The notes beneath the pieces are model-generated. The model worked only from the letters and a program-made list of their open reading frames with translations, searched no databases and had not been told where the DNA came from. A program made the position numbers and the translations under genes. Below, piece after piece: positions 1 through 5,522 of a DNA stretch of 6,215 nt. The first letter of the stretch is position 1. Each line of letters begins with the position of its first letter. The stretch lies in the NCBI GenBank assembly GCA_021815655.1, contig JAKAGJ010000151.1, forward strand, positions 1 to 6,215. Direction: 5' to 3'. The stretch comes from Deltaproteobacteria bacterium. Its GTDB lineage: Bacteria > Desulfobacterota > Desulfarculia > Desulfarculales > Desulfarculaceae.

Positions 1-179
1 AGGAACCCGCTGTTGAGGTAGACGTAGATGCCGGCCACGCCGGTGAGCGACAGGGCCAGGCCGAAGACGTTCTGCACTATATTGCGCGGCAGCACGGCCA
101 CCAAGGCCCCTCCCAGGGTCAGGCAGAGCACGAAGCCGAAGGCCGCGTAGCTCAGCGCTTGGGTCAGTGACATATCCAT
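1..179 (-). CDS. nuoJ: NADH-quinone oxidoreductase subunit J (NuoJ), N-terminal part, runs off the left edge
   Basis: NuoJ is an integral membrane subunit of complex I that sits between the quinone chamber and the antiporter-like subunits. The 59 visible codons read MDMSLTQALSYAAFGF and onward without a stop to the window edge. A first membrane helix spans about residues 8-30, followed by RNIVQNVFGLALSLTGVAGIY, which matches the usual RNPVxAxLxLxxxxxxxAGLY region leading into helix 2, and then YLNSGFL. Two in-frame ATG codons (179 and 173) could start it. I prefer 179 because the purine-rich AGAAAGAG lies just upstream, but the ribosome site is weak. It begins 14 bases after the nuoI stop, so it is surely cotranscribed. 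nuoK, L, M and N would be expected beyond the left edge. Confidence 0.85.
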   Translation of the reverse strand, partial: MDMSLTQALSYAAFGFVLCLTLGGALVAVLPRNIVQNVFGLALSLTGVAGIYVYLNSGF

Positions 180-193
180 GGGCTCTTTCTCGC

Positions 194-736
194 TCAGGCC
201 GCGGCTTGCTGTTGAGGGCCAGGACGGCTGGCCGCGGGCTCGCAGCCCACGGCGGCCAGGGCTTTTTGCCGGGCCACCAGGTCCACCACCGCCACCTGGC
301 GGCTGGTGCCGCACTGCTCGTACATGTGGCTGAAGCGCAGGGCCTTGCGCGGGCAGCTTTCCACGCACAACCCGCAAAGCGAGCAGCGCGAGAAGTCGAT
401 GATGAAAGAGTCGGTGATGACGAAGGGATCCTCGGGCGCCTTGGCCCCCTCACCGTCCTGGCCGGCGGCCTTCTTCTTGCCACCCTGCACGCTGATTACC
501 CCGCTGGGACAGACGCGGGCGCAGGTGCCGCAGGCCGAGCAGTTGTGGTCGCCGGTCTCGGGGTCGGTCACCAGCTCCACCGGGCCGCGGAAGCCTTCGG
601 GGATATCCAGGCGCAGCCGGGGATAGCGCACCGTGACCACGGGCTTGAACATGTAGCGGATGGTCACCTCCATGCCGGACACCAGGCTCGCGGCGCCGGA
701 GGCGATCCTCCCCAGGTATCGGGTAAATTCGCTCAT
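194..736 (-). CDS. nuoI: NADH-quinone oxidoreductase subunit I (NuoI), 2x[4Fe-4S] ferredoxin-like
   Basis: 180 residues. NuoI carries clusters N6a and N6b and relays electrons toward N2 in NuoB. Both classical binding motifs are visible: CSACGTCARVCP (Cys66, 69, 72, 76) and CSLCGLCVESCP (Cys118, 121, 124, 128). An N-terminal stretch (about residues 7-35) is the usual amphipathic segment that lies on the membrane arm. The spacing between the two motifs is longer than in the E. coli protein because of a Gly/Lys/Ala-rich insertion around residues 85-103, which looks like a surface loop. The C-terminal tail ends in a low-complexity QQQAAA. The start at 736 is chosen because GGGAGGAG sits a few bases upstream. 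A longer reading to 799 would add 21 residues unlike the family. It is separated from nuoH by an unusually structured 157-base spacer. Confidence 0.95.
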   Translation of the reverse strand: MSEFTRYLGRIASGAASLVSGMEVTIRYMFKPVVTVRYPRLRLDIPEGFRGPVELVTDPETGDHNCSACGTCARVCPSGVISVQGGKKKAAGQDGEGAKAPEDPFVITDSFIIDFSRCSLCGLCVESCPRKALRFSHMYEQCGTSRQVAVVDLVARQKALAAVGCEPAASRPGPQQQAAA

Positions 737-893
737 GACTCCTCCCAGGACGGCCGGGCTCTCAGCGGGCCATGGACGGCCCGCCCGCAATTGCGCCAAA
801 TGGCGCTTTGGCTCAATTTCGAAAGCTTGTCAAAATTGACTTTTGGCAAGCGCCAAGAGGAGAAAGCCATGGATGGCTTTCTCCGGCATACAT
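737..893 (-). repeat. nuoH-nuoI spacer made of nested inverted repeats
   Basis: This 157-base gap holds no gene. It contains at least four inverted repeats: GCGCCA-AA-TGGCGC at 793-806; a long imperfect hairpin 802-854 (arms GGCGCTT 802-808 with AAGCGCC 848-854, and TCAATTT 813-819 with AAATTGA 833-839); GTCAA-AA-TTGAC at 829-840; and TTGGC-AAGC-GCCAA at 843-856. Several share bases, so the 793-806, 802-854 and 843-856 structures exclude one another. No U-run follows any of them on the minus strand, so they do not look like intrinsic terminators. They may set mRNA stability or processing between nuoH and nuoI, or be a remnant of a dispersed palindromic element. Confidence 0.55.
859..884 (-). 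repeat. Perfect 12-bp hairpin just after the nuoH stop
   Basis: GGAGAAAGCCAT (859-870) and ATGGCTTTCTCC (873-884) are perfect complements around a 2-base centre. The real loop would open to 4-6 bases. It begins 9 bases after the nuoH stop codon in the direction of transcription. There is no following T-tract, so an mRNA-stabilising or processing hairpin, or a weak Rho-related pause, is likelier than a terminator, since nuoI downstream needs the same transcript. Confidence 0.7.
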
Positions 894-1883
894 CTAGGCC
901 ACCAGCTTCAAGACCAGCGCGGTCAGGAGCAGGTTGGCCAGGGCCACGGGGATCATGTACTTCCAGGCAAAGACCATCAGTTGGTCGAAACGCAGCCTGG
1001 GGAAAGTCCAGCGCACCCACATCACCACGAAAATCAGCACGTACACCTTGAGCAAAAACCACCAGGGACCATCGGCGAAGGGGCCGCGCCAGCCGCCGAA
1101 GAACAGGGCCGTGGCCACCGAGGCCACGATGAACATGTTGGTGTACTCGGCCAGAAAGAACAGGGCGAAGCGCATGCCCGAGTACTCGGTGTGGAAGCCG
1201 GCCACCAGCTCGCTCTCAGCCTCGGGGATGTCAAAGGGCGCGCGGTTGGTTTCGGCCGTGGCCCCGATCAGGTAGATGATGGCCGCCACCGGCTGGTAGA
1301 AGACGAACCACACTCCCTGTTGGGCGCCCACGATGTCCTGGAAGCTCATGCTGCGCGCCATGAGAACCACGCTCATGGCCGAAAGCAACAGCGGAATCTC
1401 GTAGGCCACGTTCTGGGCCACCGAACGGATGGCGCCCAGGAGGGCGTACTTGTTGTTGCTGGACCAGCCGCCCAAGAGGATGGCGAAGACGGTCATGCTG
1501 GCGAAGGCGAAGATGAGGAGCATGCCCTCGGGCATGTCGCTGACCTGTAGCCATTGGCCAAAGGGCAGCACCACGAAGGGCACCAGCACCGGGGCGAAGA
1601 CCAGCACCGGGCTGATGACGAAGAGGAACCAGCTGGCCGGCTTGGGGGTGATAAGCTCCTTGACGAAGAGCTTGAGTCCGTCCATCAAGGTTTGCAGCAG
1701 GCCGAAGGGACCCACCTCGTCGGGGCCGATGCGCAACTGGATATGGGCGGCCACCTTGCGTTCCAGCCAGACCAGAAACAGCGCGTTGACCTGCACGAAG
1801 CCCAGGGACAACACCAAGCCCAGTACCATGGTCCACACCGTGGGGCTCAAAGAGGCCGCCGCTGATTGCATCAAGCCCTGCAT
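894..1883 (-). CDS. nuoH: NADH-quinone oxidoreductase subunit H (NuoH)
   Basis: 329 residues, the normal length for NuoH (ND1), the membrane subunit that forms the entrance and floor of the quinone chamber and starts the proton path. Family signatures are all visible: LERK at 40-43, [14 protein letters not shown] at 51-64 running into [28 protein letters not shown] at 139-157 followed by YE, and [20 protein letters not shown] at 210-229 followed by [18 protein letters not shown]. These include the conserved acidic residues (Glu211, Asp218, Glu221, 223, 225 and 233) of the E-channel region. About eight hydrophobic helices can be counted. The start at 1883 is chosen for the well-placed AGGAG upstream; an in-frame ATG at 1931 would add 16 residues ([10 protein letters not shown]...) unlike the family. 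It follows nuoD directly, where nuoE, F and G would lie in a 14-gene operon. Confidence 0.96.
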   Translation of the reverse strand: MQGLMQSAAASLSPTVWTMVLGLVLSLGFVQVNALFLVWLERKVAAHIQLRIGPDEVGPFGLLQTLMDGLKLFVKELITPKPASWFLFVISPVLVFAPVLVPFVVLPFGQWLQVSDMPEGMLLIFAFASMTVFAILLGGWSSNNKYALLGAIRSVAQNVAYEIPLLLSAMSVVLMARSMSFQDIVGAQQGVWFVFYQPVAAIIYLIGATAETNRAPFDIPEAESELVAGFHTEYSGMRFALFFLAEYTNMFIVASVATALFFGGWRGPFADGPWWFLLKVYVLIFVVMWVRWTFPRLRFDQLMVFAWKYMIPVALANLLLTALVLKLVA

Positions 1884-1901
1884 TTGTCTCTCCTGGAGCC
1901 C

Positions 1902-1964
1902 GCCGTCGCCCCTCGGGACGAGGCTCGCCATTTTCGCGCGGGGAGCGCACCCCCCGGCGACGGC
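1902..1964 (-). repeat. 9-bp inverted repeat enclosing nested hairpins in the nuoD-nuoH gap
   Basis: GCCGTCGCC (1902-1910) pairs perfectly with GGCGACGGC (1956-1964). The 45-base interior holds a smaller hairpin, CCTCG-GGA-CGAGG (1911-1923), and a short GCGC repeat near 1936-1948. In the transcript the structure closes just before the nuoH ribosome-binding site (AGGAG at about 1890-1894), so it could separate nuoD and nuoH expression. It lies exactly where nuoEFG would be in a 14-gene operon. No T-tract follows. Confidence 0.5.
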
Positions 1965-1985
1965 AACTAATAACCGGCGCGTTGT

Positions 1986-3119
1986 CTAGCGGTCGATTTC
2001 AGGCATAACTACGTCGACGCTGCCCAGGATGGCTATGGTGTCGGCCACCAGGGTGTTAACCAACAGCTTGGGCAGCACGCTCAGGTTGCTGAAGGAAGGC
2101 ACGCGCCACTTCATGCGGTAGGGGTTCTTGCCCCCGTCGGAAACCAGGTAGATGCCCACCTGCCCCCGGGCCGACTCGTAGACGCAGTGGTAATCGCCGG
2201 CCGGCACCTTGACCACGCGCACCGGCTTGGCCGGGGCCACGGGGCCTTGGGGCAGGCGGTCCAAGGCCTGCTCAATGATGCGCAGGCTTTGCTCCATCTC
2301 CAGGAATCGCACCATGTAGCGGTCCAGGCAGTCACCGCCGGAACGCACCGGGATTTCGAAGGCAAATTCGGGGTACACGCTGTAGGGCTCGGCCCGGCGC
2401 ACGTCGTAGGCCACGCCGCTGCCGCGCAGACAGGGGCCGGTGAGGCCGTAGGCCCGGGCCATGTCGGCGGAGATGACGCCCACGTCCCTGGTGCGGTTGA
2501 TGAAAATGACGTTCTTGTTGACCAGCTTGTCGTAGTCCTTAAGACGGCCGCGCAGCTTCTTTATGAAGGCCCGCAGGCCGGTCACGAAGGTTTCGTCTAT
2601 GTCCTTGGCCACCCCCCCGAAGCGGCTGTAGCAATAGGTCAGGCGGCTGCCGGTCACGGGCAGCAGGAGGTCCATGATGTCCTCCCGGTCGTCAAAGCAA
2701 TATAGAAAGGGGGTGAAGGCGCCCAGGTCCATGAGGTAGGCGCCCAGCCACAAGAGGTGGCTGCTGATGCGGTTGAGTTCGGCGCAGATCACCCGGATGT
2801 ACTCGGCGCGCTCCGGCACGGCGATGCCGGCGGCCTTCTCCACGGCCAGGCAATGGGCGTGGTTGAACATCAAGGCCGAGAGATAGTCCATGCGGCCGGG
2901 GTAGGGCAAAAATTGCAGGTAGGTCTTGTTCTGGGCGATGTGCTCCTGGCCCCGGTGGCTGTAGCCCAGCACGGGGTCGCATTCCAGGATGCGCTCACCG
3001 CTTAGGCGCAACAACAGCCGCAGCACGCCGTGGGTGCTGGGGTGCTGCGGCCCCATGTTGAGATAAAAGGTGTCCTCGCTGAGCGTGTGCGTGGGATCCA
3101 GCATGGCCTGGGGCGTCAT
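1986..3119 (-). CDS. nuoD: NADH-quinone oxidoreductase subunit D (NuoD)
   Basis: 377 residues, a separate NuoD (49-kDa subunit), the hydrogenase-like subunit that forms most of the quinone headgroup site. The N-terminal GPQHPSTHGVLR contains His30 and PGRMDYLS contains Tyr79. Their 49-residue separation equals that of the quinone-binding His38/Tyr87 pair of Thermus Nqo4, so the active site appears intact. Further family blocks are ICAELNRISSHLLWLG (111-126), NRTRDVGVIS (208-217), TGPCLRGSGVAYDVRRAEPY (227-246) and the C-terminal DTIAILGSVDVVMPEIDR. None of the four Ni-ligand cysteines of [NiFe] hydrogenases is present. The start at 3119 is set by GGGAGG eight bases upstream. The reading frame is open further upstream, but that part overlaps nuoC in another frame and is not coding. 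It begins 13 bases after the nuoC stop. Confidence 0.96.
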   Translation of the reverse strand: MTPQAMLDPTHTLSEDTFYLNMGPQHPSTHGVLRLLLRLSGERILECDPVLGYSHRGQEHIAQNKTYLQFLPYPGRMDYLSALMFNHAHCLAVEKAAGIAVPERAEYIRVICAELNRISSHLLWLGAYLMDLGAFTPFLYCFDDREDIMDLLLPVTGSRLTYCYSRFGGVAKDIDETFVTGLRAFIKKLRGRLKDYDKLVNKNVIFINRTRDVGVISADMARAYGLTGPCLRGSGVAYDVRRAEPYSVYPEFAFEIPVRSGGDCLDRYMVRFLEMEQSLRIIEQALDRLPQGPVAPAKPVRVVKVPAGDYHCVYESARGQVGIYLVSDGGKNPYRMKWRVPSFSNLSVLPKLLVNTLVADTIAILGSVDVVMPEIDR

Positions 3120-3132
3120 GGTTATAGCCTCC

Positions 3133-3591
3133 CTAGGCCTCGGCCGGGCCGGGCGCGGCCTGGAAATCGCGCAGCAGGGGGTGGAAGTCGGCATCCTCGG
3201 GCAGCAGGATGCGCCGGGGGTCGGGGTGGCCGCTGAAGACCTGCCCCAGCATGTCGAAGGCCTCGCGCTCGTGCCAGTCGGCGGCGGGAATGAGGCGGGC
3301 CAGGCTGGGCACCGGCTGACCCTTGGGCACGCTGAGCCACAGCTTGACCCGGCAGGCCGGGTCCCACTGGCTGAACATGTAGACCAGTTCCAGGTCTTGA
3401 GCCCGGTCCACCGCCGTGACAAACTCCAGGAAGAAGCCCTTTTGCGTCAACATCGCGGCCACGGCCTCCAGCTCCTGGGCCGGAACCTGGGCCTGCAAAT
3501 GATAGCCGGCGGACGGACGCTCCGCCGCCGCCACGGCCTGCTCTCCCAGGGCCTGGCCAAGTGCGCCCAAGGTGTCATCCACGATGCTCAT
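3133..3591 (-). CDS. nuoC: NADH-quinone oxidoreductase subunit C (NuoC), short form
   Basis: 152 residues. NuoC (30-kDa subunit) is a structural part of the hydrophilic connecting arm and carries no cofactor. The diagnostic C-terminal block is WHEREAFDMLG (106-116), GHPDPRRILLPED (121-133) and HPLLRDF (137-143), corresponding to the family's ERExxDMFGxxFxGHPDLRRILLPDDW...HPLRKDYP. The central FVTAVDR segment (57-63) and the KLWLSVP strand (83-89) are also typical. It is short compared with about 200 residues in Thermus and is not fused to NuoD as in E. coli; such short forms are expected in 11-subunit complexes. The start at 3591 lies 2 bases after the nuoB stop, with GGAGGG in the nuoB 3' end as its ribosome site, so translation is probably coupled. 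The 3' tail is Ala/Pro-rich. Confidence 0.93.
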   Translation of the reverse strand: MSIVDDTLGALGQALGEQAVAAAERPSAGYHLQAQVPAQELEAVAAMLTQKGFFLEFVTAVDRAQDLELVYMFSQWDPACRVKLWLSVPKGQPVPSLARLIPAADWHEREAFDMLGQVFSGHPDPRRILLPEDADFHPLLRDFQAAPGPAEA

Positions 3592-3593
3592 GC

Positions 3594-4169
3594 CTATTTG
3601 CCCTCCGGCGGCTGGGCCCCCACGCCGGCGTTCAAGAGCTGGCTGGCGCAGGGCGAGGATTGGTCGAAGCGCTTGAAACGGCGCAGCACGTTGGTCTTGC
3701 CGCCCTTGGTCAACTGGTCCTGCAACTGCAACAACCCCTGGATCAGGGCCTCGGGGCGGGGCGGGCAGCCGGGGATGTAGAGGTCCACGGGCAGTATCTT
3801 GTCCGCGCCGTTGACGATGGCATACTGGCCGCCATAGGCGAAGGGGCCGCCGGAGATGGCGCAGTTGCCCATGGCGATGACCCACTTGGGCGCGGGCATC
3901 TGCTCGTAGAGAGTCACCACGGTGTCGGCCATTTGCTTGCTGATGGTGGCGGCCAGGATCATCACGTCGGATTAACGGGGGTGGGGGCCGAAGACGCCGG
4001 CGCCGAAGCGGTCAAGGTCGAAGCGGGCCGCGCCGGCGGCCATCATCTCGATGGCGCAGCAGGCCAGGCCGAAGGTCATGGGCCACAGGGAATTGGCCCG
4101 GGTTACGTCCAGGAGGTCCTCCAAGACCGCCAAGTGCACCGGCGGGTCGATCTGGCGGCGCTCTACCAT
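3594..4169 (-). pseudogene. nuoB: NADH-quinone oxidoreductase subunit B (NuoB), interrupted by an in-frame TAA
   Basis: NuoB (PSST) binds the terminal cluster N2. Read through, the frame gives 191 positions with all four N2 cysteines: the CC pair in GLACCAIEM (37-38), Cys103 in MGNCAISGG and Cys135 in [10 protein letters not shown]. Codon 66 is TAA (3972-3974), splitting it into a 65-residue N-terminal piece with the CC pair and a C-terminal piece with the other two cysteines. Neither alone could hold N2. The stop falls where the family has the Gln of RxSPRQ(S/A)D, here read VFGPHPR-stop-SDVMI. A CAA to TAA transition explains the stop, but the Arg and Ser of the same motif are also replaced (Gly, His), suggesting a local sequence error or real decay. 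A GTG or ATG restart at 3963-3965 could make the C-terminal piece. It overlaps the nuoA end by 7 bases and is followed 2 bases later by nuoC. The rest of the gene looks well preserved. Confidence 0.85.
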
Positions 4170-4528
4170 TCGAACACCCCCTTTTTCCAGGCGTAGGCGA
4201 TGGCCAGGCTCAGGATGCCCACGAACAGGGTCAACTCCAGGAAGTCCCGCCAGGCGAAGGTCCCATAGGCCAGCAGGGTGGGGAACATATAGAGCACGTC
4301 CACGTCAAAGGCCAGGAAGATCAAGGCGTAGAGGTAGTAGGACACCTCGAATTGAATCCAGGCCCCGCCCTCGGGTACGATGCCGGACTCGTAGCTGACC
4401 AGCTTGTTGAGCCCCAGGCCGCGGGGGGTGATGAACACGGCCAGAACCAGGGGGATGAGGGCGAATAGGAAGCCCACCCCCAGGAATGCCAGCACGTAGG
4501 AGTAATTTTGCAGCGTTGTTTCCAGCAT
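4163..4528 (-). CDS. nuoA: NADH-quinone oxidoreductase subunit A (NuoA)
   Basis: 121 residues, the normal size for NuoA (ND3), a three-helix membrane subunit next to the quinone chamber. Helices are at about 10-33, 62-83 and 93-115. The loop carries [16 protein letters not shown] (42-57). The family's YE(C/S)G has Ser here rather than the Cys of the mitochondrial ND3 switch loop, as is also seen in E. coli NuoA. The second helix has [20 protein letters not shown] with acidic Asp75 and Asp77, equivalent to E. coli Asp79 and Glu81. The start at 4528 has GAGG about 6 bases upstream. It is the first gene of the operon, preceded by a promoter-like pair and a Rex-like site, and its last codons overlap the nuoB start by 7 bases. 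Confidence 0.95.
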   Translation of the reverse strand: MLETTLQNYSYVLAFLGVGFLFALIPLVLAVFITPRGLGLNKLVSYESGIVPEGGAWIQFEVSYYLYALIFLAFDVDVLYMFPTLLAYGTFAWRDFLELTLFVGILSLAIAYAWKKGVFEW

Positions 4529-4585
4529 GAGTACCTCATCTGGGCTCGGTGGCTGGCCGGGCTTGGGCCGGGGTACAGCCCGCTA

Positions 4586-4614
4586 ATTACAATTTCGCAT
4601 GCGCTATTGTGCAA
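4586..4614 (-). promoter_or_regulatory. Weak alternative nuo promoter
   Basis: On the minus strand TGTAAT (4586-4591, 5 of 6 to TATAAT) lies 17 bases after TTGCAC (4609-4614, only 3 of 6 to TTGACA). If used, its -35 element would lie inside the Rex-like operator, giving direct occlusion. The -35 is poor, so it is offered only as an alternative to the better pair at 4638-4666. Confidence 0.22.
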
Positions 4615-4624
4615 TCATTCACAA
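4607..4624. promoter_or_regulatory. Rex-type redox operator upstream of nuoA
   Basis: The 18-mer TTGTGCAATCATTCACAA agrees with the Rex consensus TTGTGAA-N4-TTCACAA at 13 of 14 defined positions; the single difference is C for the first A after TTGTG. Rex is a homodimeric repressor released from DNA by NADH. The site begins a few bases downstream of the transcription start predicted from the 4638-4666 promoter, so bound protein would block initiation or early elongation into nuoA. Known family biology: Rex commonly controls respiratory and fermentation genes. Its binding here is inferred; no rex gene is in the window. Confidence 0.65.
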
Positions 4625-4637
4625 TAAAACGCTTGTA

Positions 4638-4666
4638 ACAATAGACAGTCTTTTGGTGTTTGACAA
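4638..4666 (-). promoter_or_regulatory. Probable sigma70-type promoter of the nuo operon
   Basis: On the minus strand TTGTCA (4661-4666, 5 of 6 to TTGACA) is followed after exactly 17 bases by TATTGT (4638-4643, 4 of 6 to TATAAT). Predicted transcription begins near 4631, leaving a leader of about 100 bases before nuoA at 4528. The surrounding line 4621-4680 is only about one-third GC, unlike the GC-rich genes. The Rex-like site lies just downstream. Confidence 0.5.
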
Positions 4667-4674
4667 GCATTATT

Positions 4675-4692
4675 TTGTGCGAGATTTAACAA
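4675..4692. promoter_or_regulatory. Second, weaker Rex-like site upstream of the nuo promoter
   Basis: TTGTGCGAGATTTAACAA matches 11 of the 14 defined positions of TTGTGAA-N4-TTCACAA with the correct 8-base spacing between the TTGTG and (C/A)ACAA arms. It sits 8 bases upstream of the -35 element, so two Rex-like sites would bracket the promoter. The match is modest and could be chance in AT-rich DNA. Confidence 0.3.
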
Positions 4693-4918
4693 GACCTAGC
4701 CCGGCACGGGAGTTGGTGGCTATATTGTAACTATCCAGTTAGGTTGGGTTATTCAAGCGTAACTCTGCCAATGAGTTGTACGGATTGTGCAACTATTAGG
4801 GTATAACCAATATAAAGCTACTGGGTATATAGGTGCTTAAAAGGTAGGCAGCCTGACGGTAATTGTTAGACGGACTAGATGTAAAAATGAATGCAATTCG
4901 ACGGATGATTAAGGTAAG
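4693..4918. other. AT-rich intergenic stretch with no recognisable gene
   Basis: No reading frame with coding character is seen on either strand, and no tRNA or known RNA fold is recognised. GC content is visibly low (about 42% over 4801-4860). It contains a copy of ATTGTGCAA at 4784-4792 inside a near-perfect inverted repeat GTTGTAC-N5-GTGCAAC (4775-4793, one mismatch), a related ATTGTAACTAT at 4724-4734, and several TATA-like strings (4721-4726, 4809-4815, 4826-4831) without a convincing paired -35. Further regulatory sites or a small RNA are possible but unsupported. Confidence 0.5.
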
Positions 4919-4960
4919 GCATGGCCCCAATCTCACACGAAAATGCCCTTGGGGCCATGC
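4919..4960 (-). terminator. Strong hairpin after the response regulator, probable terminator
   Basis: GCATGGCCCCAA (4919-4930) and TTGGGGCCATGC (4949-4960) form a perfect 12-bp stem with an 18-base loop, 17 bases after the response-regulator stop. On the minus strand the next bases are CTTACCTTAATC, only a weak U-rich run, so it is not a textbook intrinsic terminator. It may act as a 3' end stabiliser or separate the regulator from the nuo promoter region. Confidence 0.5.
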
Positions 4961-4977
4961 TCATTGTGCAACCCGGG

Positions 4978-5424
4978 TCAGGACAGGCCCAGGACCCGCC
5001 GCACCAGGGCCATGAAGGCCTCGGGCTCGATGGGCTTCTCCACAAAGGCCTGGGGCCGGTCCACCAGGAACTCCTCCAGCACCTGGTCGGTTACCTGATC
5101 CACGTCCAGTTCGCGTCCCTGGTCCTGGGCGCGCAGGTAGGCCAGGTTTTTGAGGAACTCGGCCTCGCCCGTCAGGATGACCACGGGCGTATCCTTGAGG
5201 GCGGCCTCGGCTTTCATTTCGTTGAAAACCGCCACACCGCTTTTCTTGGGCATGCGCACGTCCAGGACCACCAGGTCCGGGGCCAGCTCGCGCATCTTCT
5301 GCAAACCCTCCACCCCGTCGTAGGCGGCCCACACCTGGCTGAAGCCGTTATCCTCCAAAATGGTGGAGAGATAGCTTATGTTCTCGTCCTCGTCGTCCAC
5401 GATCAAGATTTTATGCTCACGCAT
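4978..5424 (-). CDS. Stand-alone receiver-domain response regulator
   Basis: 148 residues, a single CheY-like receiver with no output domain. Visible receiver features are the acidic pair Asp10-Asp11 in KILIVDDEDE, the phosphoacceptor Asp55 in PDLVVLDVRMPKKSGV, Thr85 in VVILTGEAEF and Lys130 in AFVEKPIEPEAF. Thr85 to Lys130 is 45 residues, about twice the usual 22, so there is an insertion of about 23 residues around 90-125 (KNLAYLRAQDQGRELDVDQ...) between strand 4 and strand 5. It probably passes phosphate or makes protein contacts rather than binding DNA. The start at 5424 has only a G-rich GGGGG a few bases upstream; the frame stays open far upstream through AT-rich DNA, but that part lacks receiver homology and coding composition. 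A kinase C-terminus lies further right on the same strand and could be its partner. No symbol is assigned. Confidence 0.9.
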   Translation of the reverse strand: MREHKILIVDDEDENISYLSTILEDNGFSQVWAAYDGVEGLQKMRELAPDLVVLDVRMPKKSGVAVFNEMKAEAALKDTPVVILTGEAEFLKNLAYLRAQDQGRELDVDQVTDQVLEEFLVDRPQAFVEKPIEPEAFMALVRRVLGLS

Positions 5425-5463
5425 GCTGCCCCCGACTTCTGGCCACCTCGGCCGTCTTGGTGC

Positions 5464-5499
5464 AAAAAAAACCTTACCAGCCGGCGCGGGCAGCGCTGG
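5464..5499 (-). terminator. Leader hairpin followed by T8, possible attenuator before the response regulator
   Basis: On the minus strand CCAGC (5495-5499) pairs with GCTGG (5477-5481) across a GC-rich 13-base interior that can pair a little further. After TAAGG comes a run of eight T (5464-5471). It lies between the candidate control region (5523-5570) and the start at 5424. The 5-base gap between stem and T-run makes it a poor standard terminator, but a leader attenuator or a read-through stop is possible. Confidence 0.35.
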
Positions 5500-5522
5500 C
5501 CGGGAGTGCCCCAACCATACGT

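Noticed and set aside
167..1051. Long plus-strand open frame opposite nuoI and its upstream spacer
   Set aside because: It is antisense to nuoI, crosses the palindromic spacer and its product (rich in Gly, Ala, His, Arg) resembles no protein; it is a GC-rich shadow frame.
3120..3422. Upstream extension of the nuoD frame
   Set aside because: It overlaps nuoC in a different frame, and a good ribosome site precedes the ATG at 3119, which gives a normal NuoD N-terminus.
3972..3974. TAA reassigned to glutamine as an explanation for the nuoB stop
   Set aside because: I know of no bacterial code with TAA read as Gln, the stop is isolated to one gene, and neighbouring substitutions in the same motif favour a sequence error or decay.
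4529..4977. A tRNA, riboswitch or other structured RNA gene in the nuo upstream region
   Set aside because: No cloverleaf or known aptamer core was recognised; only short dyads and one terminator-like hairpin are visible.
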